Below, piece after piece: positions 49,669 to 58,220 of a stretch of 64,000 bases of DNA (position 1 is the first letter of the stretch; each line of letters starts with the position of its first letter). The translations under genes and the position numbers were made by a program. This DNA comes from WHUA01 sp964585785 (lineage in GTDB: Bacteria > Pseudomonadota > Alphaproteobacteria > UBA8366), in contig CAZPFL010000001.1 in assembly GCA_964585785.1 (NCBI GenBank), forward strand, positions 83,390 to 147,389, given 5' to 3'. The notes under the pieces were generated by a model. The model was given only the letters and a program-made list of their open reading frames with translations, was not told where the DNA came from and did no database searches.

Positions 49669-50577
49669 ATGGTTGAGTTGTGGATACCGATTACGATCGG
49701 CGCGGTGATTTTTCAGACCATCCGTACCGGAATGCAGAAGCATCTCAAGGGGGCGCTGACGACGAGCGCCGTCACGTATGTGCGGTTTCTGTTCGGCTTT
49801 CCGGTCGCTGTGCTGTATCTCGTCATTTTGCTGGGGACGACCGGCCAGGCGATGCCGCGCGTCTCGGCCGCCTTCGTTTTCTACGTCTTCCTCGGCGGCG
49901 CCGGGCAGATCCTGGGCACCTTTCTGCTCGTCCACCTGTTCTCCTTCCGCAACTTCGCGGTCGGCACGACCTACACCAAGACGGAGGCGATCCAAACCGC
50001 GCTGATCGGCCTTGTCTTCTTCGGCCAAACGATGAGCTGGCCCGGCTTCCTTGCGATCGTCGTCAGCGTTACCGGGGTGATGATCATCTCGATCGTGCAT
50101 GGGCACGCGACGCTGCGCGGCTTCCTCACCAGCTGGACGAACCGGATCGCGGCCTACGGCGTGCTGTCCGGCGCGGGTTTCGCGGTGGCGGCGGTCGGCG
50201 TGCGGGCGGCAAGCCTGTCGCTCCACCTGGATGGTTTTCTCGTGCCGGCTGCGGTCACGCTGGTCTGGGTCACGGGCATGCAGGTCGTGGCGATGAGCGT
50301 CTACATGCTGTGGCGCGAGCGCACGCAGATCGCGGCGATCTTTCGCATCTTCCGGTTCTCGTCCCTCGTCGGGCTCACCGGCGTGCTCGGCTCGATCTGC
50401 TGGTTCAACGCCATGACTCTGCAGAACGCGGCCTATGTGCGGACCTTGGGACAGGTCGAGCTGATCCTGTCGCTGCTCACCTCCTACATCGTGTTCAAGG
50501 AGCGGTCGACCCGTTTTGAGATCATCGGCATGGTGATGATCGTCGTCGGCATTGTCATTCTGCTGCTCTTTCGCTGA
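49669..50577 (+). CDS. EamA family (DMT) transporter
   Basis: A 302-residue protein with ten hydrophobic segments in two EamA repeats of about 140 residues. The second repeat starts near residue 157 and ends with SLLTSYIVFKERSTRFEIIGMVMIVVGIVILL, typical of DMT proteins. RFLFGFPVAVLYL is in the first repeat. It probably exports a small metabolite. Its stop lies 23 bp inside the 3' end of the convergent MFS gene. Confidence 0.87.
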   Translation: MVELWIPITIGAVIFQTIRTGMQKHLKGALTTSAVTYVRFLFGFPVAVLYLVILLGTTGQAMPRVSAAFVFYVFLGGAGQILGTFLLVHLFSFRNFAVGTTYTKTEAIQTALIGLVFFGQTMSWPGFLAIVVSVTGVMIISIVHGHATLRGFLTSWTNRIAAYGVLSGAGFAVAAVGVRAASLSLHLDGFLVPAAVTLVWVTGMQVVAMSVYMLWRERTQIAAIFRIFRFSSLVGLTGVLGSICWFNAMTLQNAAYVRTLGQVELILSLLTSYIVFKERSTRFEIIGMVMIVVGIVILLLFR

Positions 50578-51814
50578 GCCGCGGCGGGTCACGGTAGAGC
50601 TCGGGCCAGATAACGGCGACGATGGCGAGCAGCACGAGGCCTTCGCCTGTCATCACGATGATCGCCCCGTTGGCGCCGAGCCAGGCGGCGAGCAGGCCGA
50701 GATTGAGCACGCCGAGCGGGCCCGCGCCGATGCAGGTGGCGAGTACGCCCAGTACGCGCGACCGCATCTCCGGCGTCGCCGCGCCGAACATGATCGCCGA
50801 CTGGGTCGTCGAGAACCCCGCATGGCCGAGGCCGGTGATAATCAGCACCGCGACCGCGACGAGGAAGCTGTTGAGCGTGGCGAACCAGAGCACACCCAGC
50901 ATGAAGAACAGCGTGCCGAGGATGTAGGTGCGCGGAAAGTTGCGTGGCTGGATGGTCGCGATGACGAGCGCGCCGACCATCGCGCCGACTCCTTCGGCCG
51001 CAGCGAGGATGCCGATCAGCGACGCGTCCAGTCCCATCCCTTCCTTGCCGATCACCGGGATCAGGGAGGTAAAGGGCACGACGAACATGTTGGTGATGAT
51101 GGTGACGAGCAGCGCGCCGACGATCATGCGCTGACGGCGGATGAACTGAAATCCCTCGATGATGTTGGTCAGGTATTTCGACCGCACGGTCGGCGCCGAC
51201 GGCGCCGTGTAGCGCACGGTCAGCATGGTCAGAAATGCGGTGACGTAAAGCAGGCAGCAGAGAAGATAGGCGCCGTAGATCCCGACTTGGTCGTACAGCA
51301 CGCCGGCGCCGAGCGGGCCCAGCAGGCGGGTGGCGCTGTTCGTCACCGAGTCGAAGGCGAGCGCGGCGCCCGCTCGGGCGGGCCCGGCGATCTCGCCCAT
51401 CATCGTGCGGCGGAAGGGAAAATCCGAGGCGAACAGCGCGCCCCCGAGGAAGATCCCGACCATGACCTGCCAGACCGTGAGGTGGCCGGTATAGGCGGAC
51501 AGGCCGAGCGCGCCCGAGGTGAGGCAAAGGACGCCAAGCGTCGCCAGCATGAAGGTCCGCCGGTTGAGCCGCTCCGCCAGCGTTCCCACTGCGGCCCCGA
51601 ACAGCACCATCGGCAGAAAGCGGAAGAAGGTGACGAGGGCGGTCTGGAAGGCCGATCCCGTAACGTCGAAGACAAAGATGCTGACGGCCAGCACCTCGAG
51701 CCAGCGGACGACCCCGGTGCAGGCGCCGGACAGCCAGAGTCCGGTATAGCTCCGTTCGCGGAACAGATCGATCGGGCGGATGCGGCCGCGGTTTTCCGTG
51801 GAACTATTCGTCAC
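50555..51814 (-). CDS. MFS transporter, EntS-like
   Basis: A 419-residue major facilitator from the GTG at 51814 (VTNSSTENRG); an ATG at 51871 would add 19 residues but lacks a ribosome-binding site. About 12 hydrophobic helices are visible. The loop signature appears as GTLAERLNRRTFML near residue 65. The pattern (DVTGSAFQTALVTFFRFLPMVLFG) resembles the enterobactin exporter group of MFS proteins. Substrate unknown. It overlaps the convergent EamA gene by 23 bp. Confidence 0.85.
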   Translation of the reverse strand: MTNSSTENRGRIRPIDLFRERSYTGLWLSGACTGVVRWLEVLAVSIFVFDVTGSAFQTALVTFFRFLPMVLFGAAVGTLAERLNRRTFMLATLGVLCLTSGALGLSAYTGHLTVWQVMVGIFLGGALFASDFPFRRTMMGEIAGPARAGAALAFDSVTNSATRLLGPLGAGVLYDQVGIYGAYLLCCLLYVTAFLTMLTVRYTAPSAPTVRSKYLTNIIEGFQFIRRQRMIVGALLVTIITNMFVVPFTSLIPVIGKEGMGLDASLIGILAAAEGVGAMVGALVIATIQPRNFPRTYILGTLFFMLGVLWFATLNSFLVAVAVLIITGLGHAGFSTTQSAIMFGAATPEMRSRVLGVLATCIGAGPLGVLNLGLLAAWLGANGAIIVMTGEGLVLLAIVAVIWPELYRDPPRLSERAAE

Positions 51815-52051
51815 GGGCGGCGCGCTCCACCGGTGCGGCGGGTGTTCGGCTTGCCGGTAAGGCGCATGCACGAAGGGGCGACCGCGGCGACAGACGGGCG
51901 TGTCGGCAACTCTCGAACTTTCCTCAGCAGCGGCGCGCGATTTTGGTCTGCGGCCTATTTTGCGCCATCATAGGGCATCGGCCCATATTGTCGAAATGCC
52001 GTGAACCCATGCGATTTCAATCGTTGGATGAATGAACCTCAGGAGACTGCC

Positions 52052-53212
52052 ATGCCGGGCGCGCTATCCCATATCCGAGTTCTCGACATGACCTCGAATC
52101 TGTCGGGGCCCTATTGCGCCATGATCCTGGGGGATCAGGGCGCCGACGTGATCAAGGTCGAGCGCAAGGGCGAAGGCGACGTGCTGCGCAAGACGCCGCC
52201 CTTCATCAACGGCGAAAGCGCGCCCTTCATGCTGTGGAACCGCAACAAACGCGGCATCGAGCTCGACCTGAAGGACCCGAAGGACGTCGAGATCTGCCGC
52301 AAGCTGGCGGCGCGGGCCGACGTCTTCATCGAGAACTGGCGGCCCGGCGTCGCCAAGCGGCTGGGCCTCGGCTACGACGACCTCAAGAAGATCAATCCGC
52401 GGCTCGTCTACTGCTCGGTCTCGGGCTTCGGGCAGACCGGGCCCTACGCGCCGCGCGGCGGTTTCGATCTGGTCGCCCAGGCGATGTCGGGGCTGATGGC
52501 GATCTGCGGCGACGAGGACGGCCCGCCGCACCGCCTGCCGATCCCGATCTCGGACACGACCGGCGGCATGTTCGCCGCGATTGGCGTCCTGACCGCGCTG
52601 GCGGCGCGCGAGAAGACGGGCAAGGGCCAGCAGGTCGATGTCTCTCTGTTCGAGGGCGCCGTCTCGAAATGCGTCTACGAAGCGGCCTCCTATTTCGCGA
52701 CCAACGAGCGCCCGGCCCGCATCGGTCAGCAGCACCGCGGCAGCTCGCCCTACCAGGTGTTCCAGACCAAGAACGGCTGGCTCGTGCTCGGCGCGGCGGC
52801 GCAGAACCTCTGGCTCAAAGCGTGCGACGTGCTGGGCTGCCAAGCGCTGACCAAGGACCCGCGCTTCCTCACCAAGGCCGACCGGGTCGCGAACAACAAG
52901 GCGCTGGTCGCCCTGTTGCAGGAACGCTTCATCACGGACACCACCGAGGCCTGGTTCGAAAAGCTCGACGCCGTGGGCATTCCCGCGGGGCCGGTCAAGT
53001 ACCACGACGAGGTGTTCAACGACCCGCATGTTCTGGCGCGCGAGATGGTGGTCGAGGTAGACCACACCACCGCCGGCCGCCAGCGCACGCTCGGCACCCC
53101 GGTCAAGCTGTCGGAGACCAAGGGCTCGATCCGCCGCGCCGCGCCGTTGCTGGGCGAGCACACCCACGAGGTCCTGGCCGAGCTCGAAGCGGAGGAGAAG
53201 GCGGCGGAATAG
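52052..53212 (+). CDS. CoA-transferase, CaiB/BaiF (family III)
   Basis: A 386-residue family III CoA-transferase from the ATG at 52052, with AGGAG 7 nt upstream. IRVLDMTSNLSGPYC at the N-terminus and VIKVERKGEGD near residue 32 are typical. The catalytic Asp is expected in MSGLMAICGDEDGPPHR near residue 150. GQQVDVSLFEGAV and GVPAGPV-like GIPAGPVKYHDEVF near residue 312 agree. It moves CoA between an acyl-CoA and a free acid; the acid is not known. Confidence 0.9.
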   Translation: MPGALSHIRVLDMTSNLSGPYCAMILGDQGADVIKVERKGEGDVLRKTPPFINGESAPFMLWNRNKRGIELDLKDPKDVEICRKLAARADVFIENWRPGVAKRLGLGYDDLKKINPRLVYCSVSGFGQTGPYAPRGGFDLVAQAMSGLMAICGDEDGPPHRLPIPISDTTGGMFAAIGVLTALAAREKTGKGQQVDVSLFEGAVSKCVYEAASYFATNERPARIGQQHRGSSPYQVFQTKNGWLVLGAAAQNLWLKACDVLGCQALTKDPRFLTKADRVANNKALVALLQERFITDTTEAWFEKLDAVGIPAGPVKYHDEVFNDPHVLAREMVVEVDHTTAGRQRTLGTPVKLSETKGSIRRAAPLLGEHTHEVLAELEAEEKAAE

Positions 53213-53223
53213 CGCCGCCCGCG

Positions 53224-54906
53224 TTACGCACGCTGTAGCGCCGTCATGACGGCGTCGAACACAGCGTCCGGCGCGATCGATGCGGCGCAGCGCGCCACCT
53301 GCTGCGCCTCGTCCTTGTTGCAGCTGTCCCACCAATGGTGGATCTGGTGGCAGGGATAGCAGGGGCATCGGTCCGGATCGGGCGTCAGCGTCGTGGTGTT
53401 GACCCAATACTTTGTGAGGTTCTCCGGCGAGGAGTGCGACAGATAAACGACCTTCGCCACCGCCGTCATCGCGACGCCGTGCAATAGACCCGTCTCCGGC
53501 CCGATGACGCAGTCGGCGTGCCGCGCGAAGGCGATCGCTTCCCGGACCGTCCACTGCCCGGCGCAGGGGTGGATGTAAGACGAATCCACGCCGTCTTCCA
53601 TCAACGTCTTGAGGATGCCGTTCTCCAGCGCGCGGGAGGCGTCGGCGTCGCCGGAGAACACGACGTGGACCTTCGCCTTCGCCAGCCATCCGGCGACGAG
53701 ATCGACCCAGGGATAGACCTTGTGAATGCCCGAGCCGTTGATCGCCCAGACGACGCAGGGCTCCGACGGCGCCATGAAGGCGCGGCCGCCCGCTGCCCAT
53801 TCGTTTTCCGCGGCGGTGGGGAAGAACGGGTCCTGCGGCTCCACGGGAACGCCGGCGACGTAATGCGCCACCTCTTGGTAATTCTTGTCGAAGATGAAGC
53901 GGCGCGCTTCCGGCGGATACAGGAAGGAGGGCAGGCCGGGGCGCGTGAGCATCAGGCCCTCGAGCGTCGAGTCGAGATTGACCACCTTGTCGTAGCGCTC
54001 TGCGATCCGCTGAAAATAGCAGTCGTACTGATCCTGGGTCAGCGTGCCGCCCTCGAAGACGAGATAGGTGTCGACATACGGGCTGTTGGCGAGGAGTAGC
54101 TCGCCCAGGGGACTGGTGTTCAGCGTGACGTGATAGCCCTGCTCGTGCAGGCCTTTCAGCACCGAGCCCGCGACGAGGCAGTCGCCGATGGCGCCCCAGC
54201 GGGCGACGAGACACCGCTTGCGGCCGTCCGGATGCCGCTCCCAGAGCGCCTTGGCGGACGGCCCGGCGTGCTTGCGATAGACCTCGAAGAGTGACCGCTC
54301 GCCGTCGCCGGAGCGGGTCTCGCCTTCGAGCTGCTGCCAGCCGCAGATGTCCGGCATCTTGCTCAAGAGCCGCTCGATGTCGCCCGCGTGGATGTCCCAT
54401 CGCCGATCCGTGTCGGCAGCCGGTTGTTCGCCCACCTGCGGATCCTCGGCGTTGGGCAGGTAGAGGATCAGATGACCGCCCTGCTTCAGCTTCCGCGCCC
54501 ATTGCTTCAAGAGGCCGAGCACCCGTTTTGCCTCGACCCGCTGCAGGAAGTGACTCGAGAAGATGAAATCGAGCGAATTGTCGTCGAAGCTTCGAAGGCT
54601 GGCTGCTTCGATGACGGCGGCGTTGACGACGCCGGCCTGGCCGCAGTCGATGCCGATCATGTGGGGGAGACACGGCGACGCGCCGCCGCCGATATCGAGC
54701 CCTTTCCCGCGTGCATAGGGCGCGGCCAGATGAAAGATCTTGGCGGCGTCCGCGCTGCCGGTTGCGTCCAACTCGGGCGGCGCCGCATGCGGGCGCGCGT
54801 CCGTCGCGACGACCGGCGGCGCTTGCCTGACCGGCACTTTTTCGAGCGCCATCCCGTGCCGCACGATGTAGCCTGGATGATCGTAGCGGCGGTCTTGAGC
54901 CGTCAT
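53224..54906 (-). CDS. Fusion of SAM methyltransferase and GT9-like glycosyltransferase
   Basis: A 560-residue two-domain protein. The N-terminal half (about residues 55-215) is a class I methyltransferase: GKGLDIGGGASPCLP (SAM loop), MIGIDCG, and DDNSLDFIFSSHFLQRV. The C-terminal half (about 228-560) resembles glycosyltransferase family 9: LVARWGAIGDCLVAGSVL near residue 232, WAINGSGIHKVYPW near residue 385, and CVIGPETGLLHGVAM near residue 468. A cysteine-rich tail (DRCPCYPCHQIHHWW) follows. The two activities probably modify one surface glycan. The gene stands alone and convergent with the CoA-transferase gene. Confidence 0.8.
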   Translation of the reverse strand: MTAQDRRYDHPGYIVRHGMALEKVPVRQAPPVVATDARPHAAPPELDATGSADAAKIFHLAAPYARGKGLDIGGGASPCLPHMIGIDCGQAGVVNAAVIEAASLRSFDDNSLDFIFSSHFLQRVEAKRVLGLLKQWARKLKQGGHLILYLPNAEDPQVGEQPAADTDRRWDIHAGDIERLLSKMPDICGWQQLEGETRSGDGERSLFEVYRKHAGPSAKALWERHPDGRKRCLVARWGAIGDCLVAGSVLKGLHEQGYHVTLNTSPLGELLLANSPYVDTYLVFEGGTLTQDQYDCYFQRIAERYDKVVNLDSTLEGLMLTRPGLPSFLYPPEARRFIFDKNYQEVAHYVAGVPVEPQDPFFPTAAENEWAAGGRAFMAPSEPCVVWAINGSGIHKVYPWVDLVAGWLAKAKVHVVFSGDADASRALENGILKTLMEDGVDSSYIHPCAGQWTVREAIAFARHADCVIGPETGLLHGVAMTAVAKVVYLSHSSPENLTKYWVNTTTLTPDPDRCPCYPCHQIHHWWDSCNKDEAQQVARCAASIAPDAVFDAVMTALQRA

Positions 54907-55054
54907 TATCCGTTTCCTCGGCGAATCCGGTTTTCTCTGCCGTGGATTGTCCGACGCCGCAGGACGAAGCGCCCGGTCCAGGCGTCAACGGTACCGGCGC
55001 GGGACGGTGGTTTCAACAATCGATGGTTGGCGGGCCGGGCGGCTCCGGGCGCCG

Positions 55055-55912
55055 CTAAACGGGCACCGAGCCGTTCACGGTCGTCCGCAGCATGAGGCGC
55101 CGGTCGGGCCATTCGTAGTCGCGCGGCGCCCAGTGCTGCACCAGCGCGTTGTCCCACATCAACAGGTCGCCGACCCGCCATTGGTGGCGGTAGATGTATT
55201 CTTTGCGCGTGATGCGGTCGGACAGGTCCGTGATCAGCGGCAGCGCTTCCGCGTCCGGCATGCCTTCGATGCCGATGCACTCGCCCTTGCGCAGGTAGAG
55301 CGCCTTGCGTCCGGTCACTGGATGACTGCGCACCACGGGATGGATCACATCGGGGTGCTTGGCGATCTGCTCCGGTGTCAGCGCCACCGGCTTCTTGACT
55401 CCCCGCTCCTTGGCGGCGAAGCGGTGGATCGCGCGCTTGCCGGCGAGCTTTTGCTTTATCCCGTCGGGCAGGTCGTCATAGGCGGCGCAGGCGCTGGCGA
55501 ACCAGGTGTCGCCGAGCGGCCGGCCGTCCTTGAGTGGCACTTCGACCGCGTAGAGCATGGTCAGCCGCGGCGGCGTGGCCGTGTAGGACATATCGGAATG
55601 CCAGTGGCTGCCGGCGTCGGCATAGCCGATATCCTTGCCGTTCTCCTTGATGTTGGAAACGACGAGAACGGCCGGGTTTTCCTTCAACGCGAATTTGCTG
55701 AAGGCGTTGATCTCGATTTCGCCGAAGCGGCGGCTGAAAGAGACCTGCTGCTCGGGCGTGATGTGCTGGTCGCGAAGGAAGATGACGGCATGCTCGCTCA
55801 GCGCCGCGTCGATCTCGGCGAAGGTCGCGTCGTCAAGGCCGGCCGCAAGGTCGACGCCGCGAATCTCGGCGCCGATGGGTGCGTCGCATGGAACGATCTC
55901 GATCCGCGGCAT
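55055..55912 (-). CDS. TauD/TfdA family dioxygenase (copy 3)
   Basis: A 285-residue Fe(II)/2-oxoglutarate dioxygenase. Triad: HxD in SHWHSDMSY (about residue 104) and the distal His in WDNALVQHWA near residue 260; the Arg is in RLMLRTTV near the C-terminus. The N-terminus IEIVPCDAPIGAEIRGVDL matches the family. GSHWHSD differs from the WHTD of copies 1 and 2, so the substrate may differ. The gene is separate from the other two (7.5 kb away) and divergent from the CinA-like gene. Confidence 0.88.
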   Translation of the reverse strand: MPRIEIVPCDAPIGAEIRGVDLAAGLDDATFAEIDAALSEHAVIFLRDQHITPEQQVSFSRRFGEIEINAFSKFALKENPAVLVVSNIKENGKDIGYADAGSHWHSDMSYTATPPRLTMLYAVEVPLKDGRPLGDTWFASACAAYDDLPDGIKQKLAGKRAIHRFAAKERGVKKPVALTPEQIAKHPDVIHPVVRSHPVTGRKALYLRKGECIGIEGMPDAEALPLITDLSDRITRKEYIYRHQWRVGDLLMWDNALVQHWAPRDYEWPDRRLMLRTTVNGSVPV

Positions 55913-56073
55913 GGCTCTGTTCTCCGTCGCCGGTGGCTGTGGTCGGTCGGCGCTATTCTACGAAATCCCCGGCCCGCCGGCCAAACGGCGGTGCTTTGCC
56001 GGGCCCGTTGTGGACGGCGGCGGCGGAGTCGTGCCAGGGTCCGATGAACGCAGAAAAACGACAGGAGGGAGCC

Positions 56074-56562
56074 ATGAGCGATCTTTCAGCCTTAACCGCG
56101 GAACTCGGTGCGTTGCTCAAGGAGCGCGGCGCCACGGTGGCGGTCGCCGAATCCTCGACCGGCGGACTGATTTCCGCCGCCCTGCTGGCGCAGGGCGGCG
56201 CGTCGGCCTATTTCCGCGGCGGCGCGGTGGTCTATACGCGCGAGGCGAAGCAGCGGCTGGCCGGGGTCAGCGACGCGGACATCGCGCGCGAGCGCGCCGC
56301 GACCGAGACCCACGCGCTCGTCCTGGCGCGCTCCATCCGCGAGCGCATGCAGTCCGACTGGGGCATTGGCGAGACCGGCGCCACCGGGCCGACGGGAAAT
56401 CGCTACGGCGACGCGCCAGGGCATACCTGCATCGCGGTCGTCGGACCGACCGAGACGGTGATCACGGTGGAGACACGCAGCGCCGGGCGCGAGGCGAATA
56501 TGTGGGCGTTTACGCGCGCCGCGCTCGCGCTGCTGCAGGAATCGCTGACGGGGGGCAAATAG
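56074..56562 (+). CDS. CinA C-terminal domain protein (nicotinamide-nucleotide amidase-like)
   Basis: A 162-residue standalone CinA/PncC domain; PncC enzymes convert NMN to nicotinate mononucleotide. AVAESSTGGLISAALL near residue 22 and GETGATGPTGNRYG near residue 103 match the family, but the second motif is altered from the common 'GiaGPgG', so the activity is less certain. AGGAGG lies upstream of the ATG at 56074. The NTF2-like gene begins 1 bp after its stop. Confidence 0.82.
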   Translation: MSDLSALTAELGALLKERGATVAVAESSTGGLISAALLAQGGASAYFRGGAVVYTREAKQRLAGVSDADIARERAATETHALVLARSIRERMQSDWGIGETGATGPTGNRYGDAPGHTCIAVVGPTETVITVETRSAGREANMWAFTRAALALLQESLTGGK

Positions 56563-56563
56563 C

Positions 56564-57040
56564 ATGGCGGACGCCGGCCTCGCCGCGCTGCTCGACGCCT
56601 TCACCAAGGCGGTCGCGGCCGGTGACGGCGCCGGCTTCGCTGCGCTGTTCACCGAAGACGGCTGTTATCATGACGTGTTCTACGGAGCCTTTCGCGGGCG
56701 GGCGGCCATCGCGGACATGCTGGAGAACCGCTTTCACCGGGATGCCGGGAACTTCCGCTGGGACATGCACGATCCGGTGCGCGATGGCGAGATCGGCTAT
56801 GCCCGCTATGTCTTCAGCTACGATTCGAAGCTGGCCGGGGCCGAAGGGCGGCGCGTGGTGTTCGAAGGCGTCAGCATCTTCCGGCTGTCCGGGGATCGGA
56901 TCAAAGACTATCGCGAGGTCGCCAATGTGGGGCCCGGCCTCGTCGCGCTCGGCTTCGCGCCTGAACGGATCGCGAAGATTTTGGGACGGCAGGCGGCGGA
57001 GCTGGCGGCGCGGCCCGAGGCCGGCGGCCATGGCCGCTGA
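56564..57040 (+). CDS. NTF2-like (SnoaL) family protein
   Basis: A 158-residue cone-fold protein: LAALLDAFTKAVAAGDGAGFAALFTEDGCYHD at the N-terminus, RGRAAIADML near residue 42, and FEGVSIFRLSGDRIKDYREVANVG, typical of SnoaL-like ketosteroid-isomerase-fold proteins. It could be a small isomerase or binding protein. It is coupled to the CinA-like gene (gap 1 bp). Confidence 0.82.
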   Translation: MADAGLAALLDAFTKAVAAGDGAGFAALFTEDGCYHDVFYGAFRGRAAIADMLENRFHRDAGNFRWDMHDPVRDGEIGYARYVFSYDSKLAGAEGRRVVFEGVSIFRLSGDRIKDYREVANVGPGLVALGFAPERIAKILGRQAAELAARPEAGGHGR

Positions 57041-57061
57041 CCTCGGGGAGTCAGCCGAAAT

Positions 57062-57550
57062 CTATTCGTAATAGGCGCCCGCACGGTAGACCGGCGCCTT
57101 CCACTTGTTGGCCTTGGACTTGCCGGGCAGCGGCCCGCCGTCGATGGCGATCCGTTTCAGGTGATCGCCGCGGTCGTTCGCGCCACAGCCGACGCGCAGC
57201 AGGACCAGCGGTTCCGCGCTCGTGGCGTGGAAGTGGTAGAAGCTCCCGGCGGGCAGCATGATGCCCTCGTTGCGGCCGAGCGGCTTTTCCTCGCCCTGCG
57301 GGCCGTAGAAGGTGGCTTCGCCAGCGAGGATGATGAACATGTGGTCCTCGTTGGGGTGGGCGTGGAGCGTGTTCTCGCCGCCCGAGGCATAGACCTTGAG
57401 CCGCGCCCACATATTCTCGGTCTCGGCGATCGGCGTGTTGCTGCGGCCGTCGTCGAGAAGCTGCGTCCTCAGCCGGAAAAAGCTCGGCTTGATCGAGGTG
57501 TCGACGGCGCCTGCGGCGTTCGGCCCGGCCGTCTTGAGGTCGTCCGGCAT
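57062..57550 (-). CDS. Cupin domain protein
   Basis: A 162-residue single-cupin protein. Motif 1 is ENTLHAHPNEDHMFIILAGE near residue 67 with HxH and Glu metal ligands, and motif 2 is GIMLPAGSFYHFHA near residue 105 with the last His. Probably binds a metal; the reaction is unknown. GAGGGAC lies upstream of the ATG. It is convergent with the NTF2-like gene. Confidence 0.85.
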   Translation of the reverse strand: MPDDLKTAGPNAAGAVDTSIKPSFFRLRTQLLDDGRSNTPIAETENMWARLKVYASGGENTLHAHPNEDHMFIILAGEATFYGPQGEEKPLGRNEGIMLPAGSFYHFHATSAEPLVLLRVGCGANDRGDHLKRIAIDGGPLPGKSKANKWKAPVYRAGAYYE

Positions 57551-57838
57551 GTCTTAGGTCCCTCTCGAATATCGGTGGAATTTGGTCGAAAGCATAGCCT
57601 GGCCCGCGGACCGCGTCCAAGGCACAGGCAGGGCCGCGGGCGGGGTCGCGCTTCCCGGTCGGAATCACAACCGGGATTTGGACCGCGCGCCGTCGGCGGC
57701 GCGGATGGTAAACGCCGGGACCTCCGGCGCGCCCTGGACCGGCGGGAGAGGCCGGCCCGGAAAAGCTTCCACCGCTTAACAATTTGTTAGCAGTCTGCCT
57801 TCAATAATGAATTACCTGAAGAATTCGCGGAGAGCGAT

Positions 57839-58051
57839 ATGCCTCAGACAGTGGAAGTGGGGACAAAACTGCGAAAAAAGGATGCCCCTGAATTCGTACT
57901 GGAGGTCATTGAGCTGTTCACGCCCAACGGTGAGCAGCCTCACGCGCGTGCGCGCGTCAGCATCACGAAGCACAACTCCGATGTGCGGCTGTACTCGATA
58001 TCCGCGCTCTCGGACCCCCGCCTCTTCACACCGTTCGGCGAGGGCAACTGA
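57839..58051 (+). CDS. Small hypothetical protein
   Basis: A 70-residue soluble protein, MPQTVEVGTKLRKKDAPEFV.., with EVIELFTPNGEQPHARARV and ISALSDPRLFTPFGEG. No family recognised. GGAGAGCGAT just before the ATG and a normal codon pattern support translation. It looks like a small beta-rich domain. It is divergent from the cupin gene, 288 bp away. Confidence 0.6.
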   Translation: MPQTVEVGTKLRKKDAPEFVLEVIELFTPNGEQPHARARVSITKHNSDVRLYSISALSDPRLFTPFGEGN

Positions 58052-58220
58052 GCCAGCTTCTGTTTGGCGAGCCTGGTTGATTACGCGGGTGCCGGGGTGG
58101 ATCGGCGCCCGCGTTTCATTTTGGGCCATCCCCGCGCCGCCCGCCTGTCCGTCCACCGCGATAAGCGCAAGACCGACCTCGCTTGGTCGTCTATGATGGC
58201 CGGCGACGGAGGTCCCTGGA

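Noticed and set aside
52064..54988. A 974-codon minus-strand frame across the CoA-transferase and fusion genes
   Set aside because: Runs antisense to one gene and out of frame with the other; no recognisable domain and Arg-rich composition.
57681..57703. CGCGCCG-TCGG-CGGCGCG hairpin
   Set aside because: A perfect small stem-loop, but in a GC-rich region such stems are common and there is no T-run or link to a gene end.
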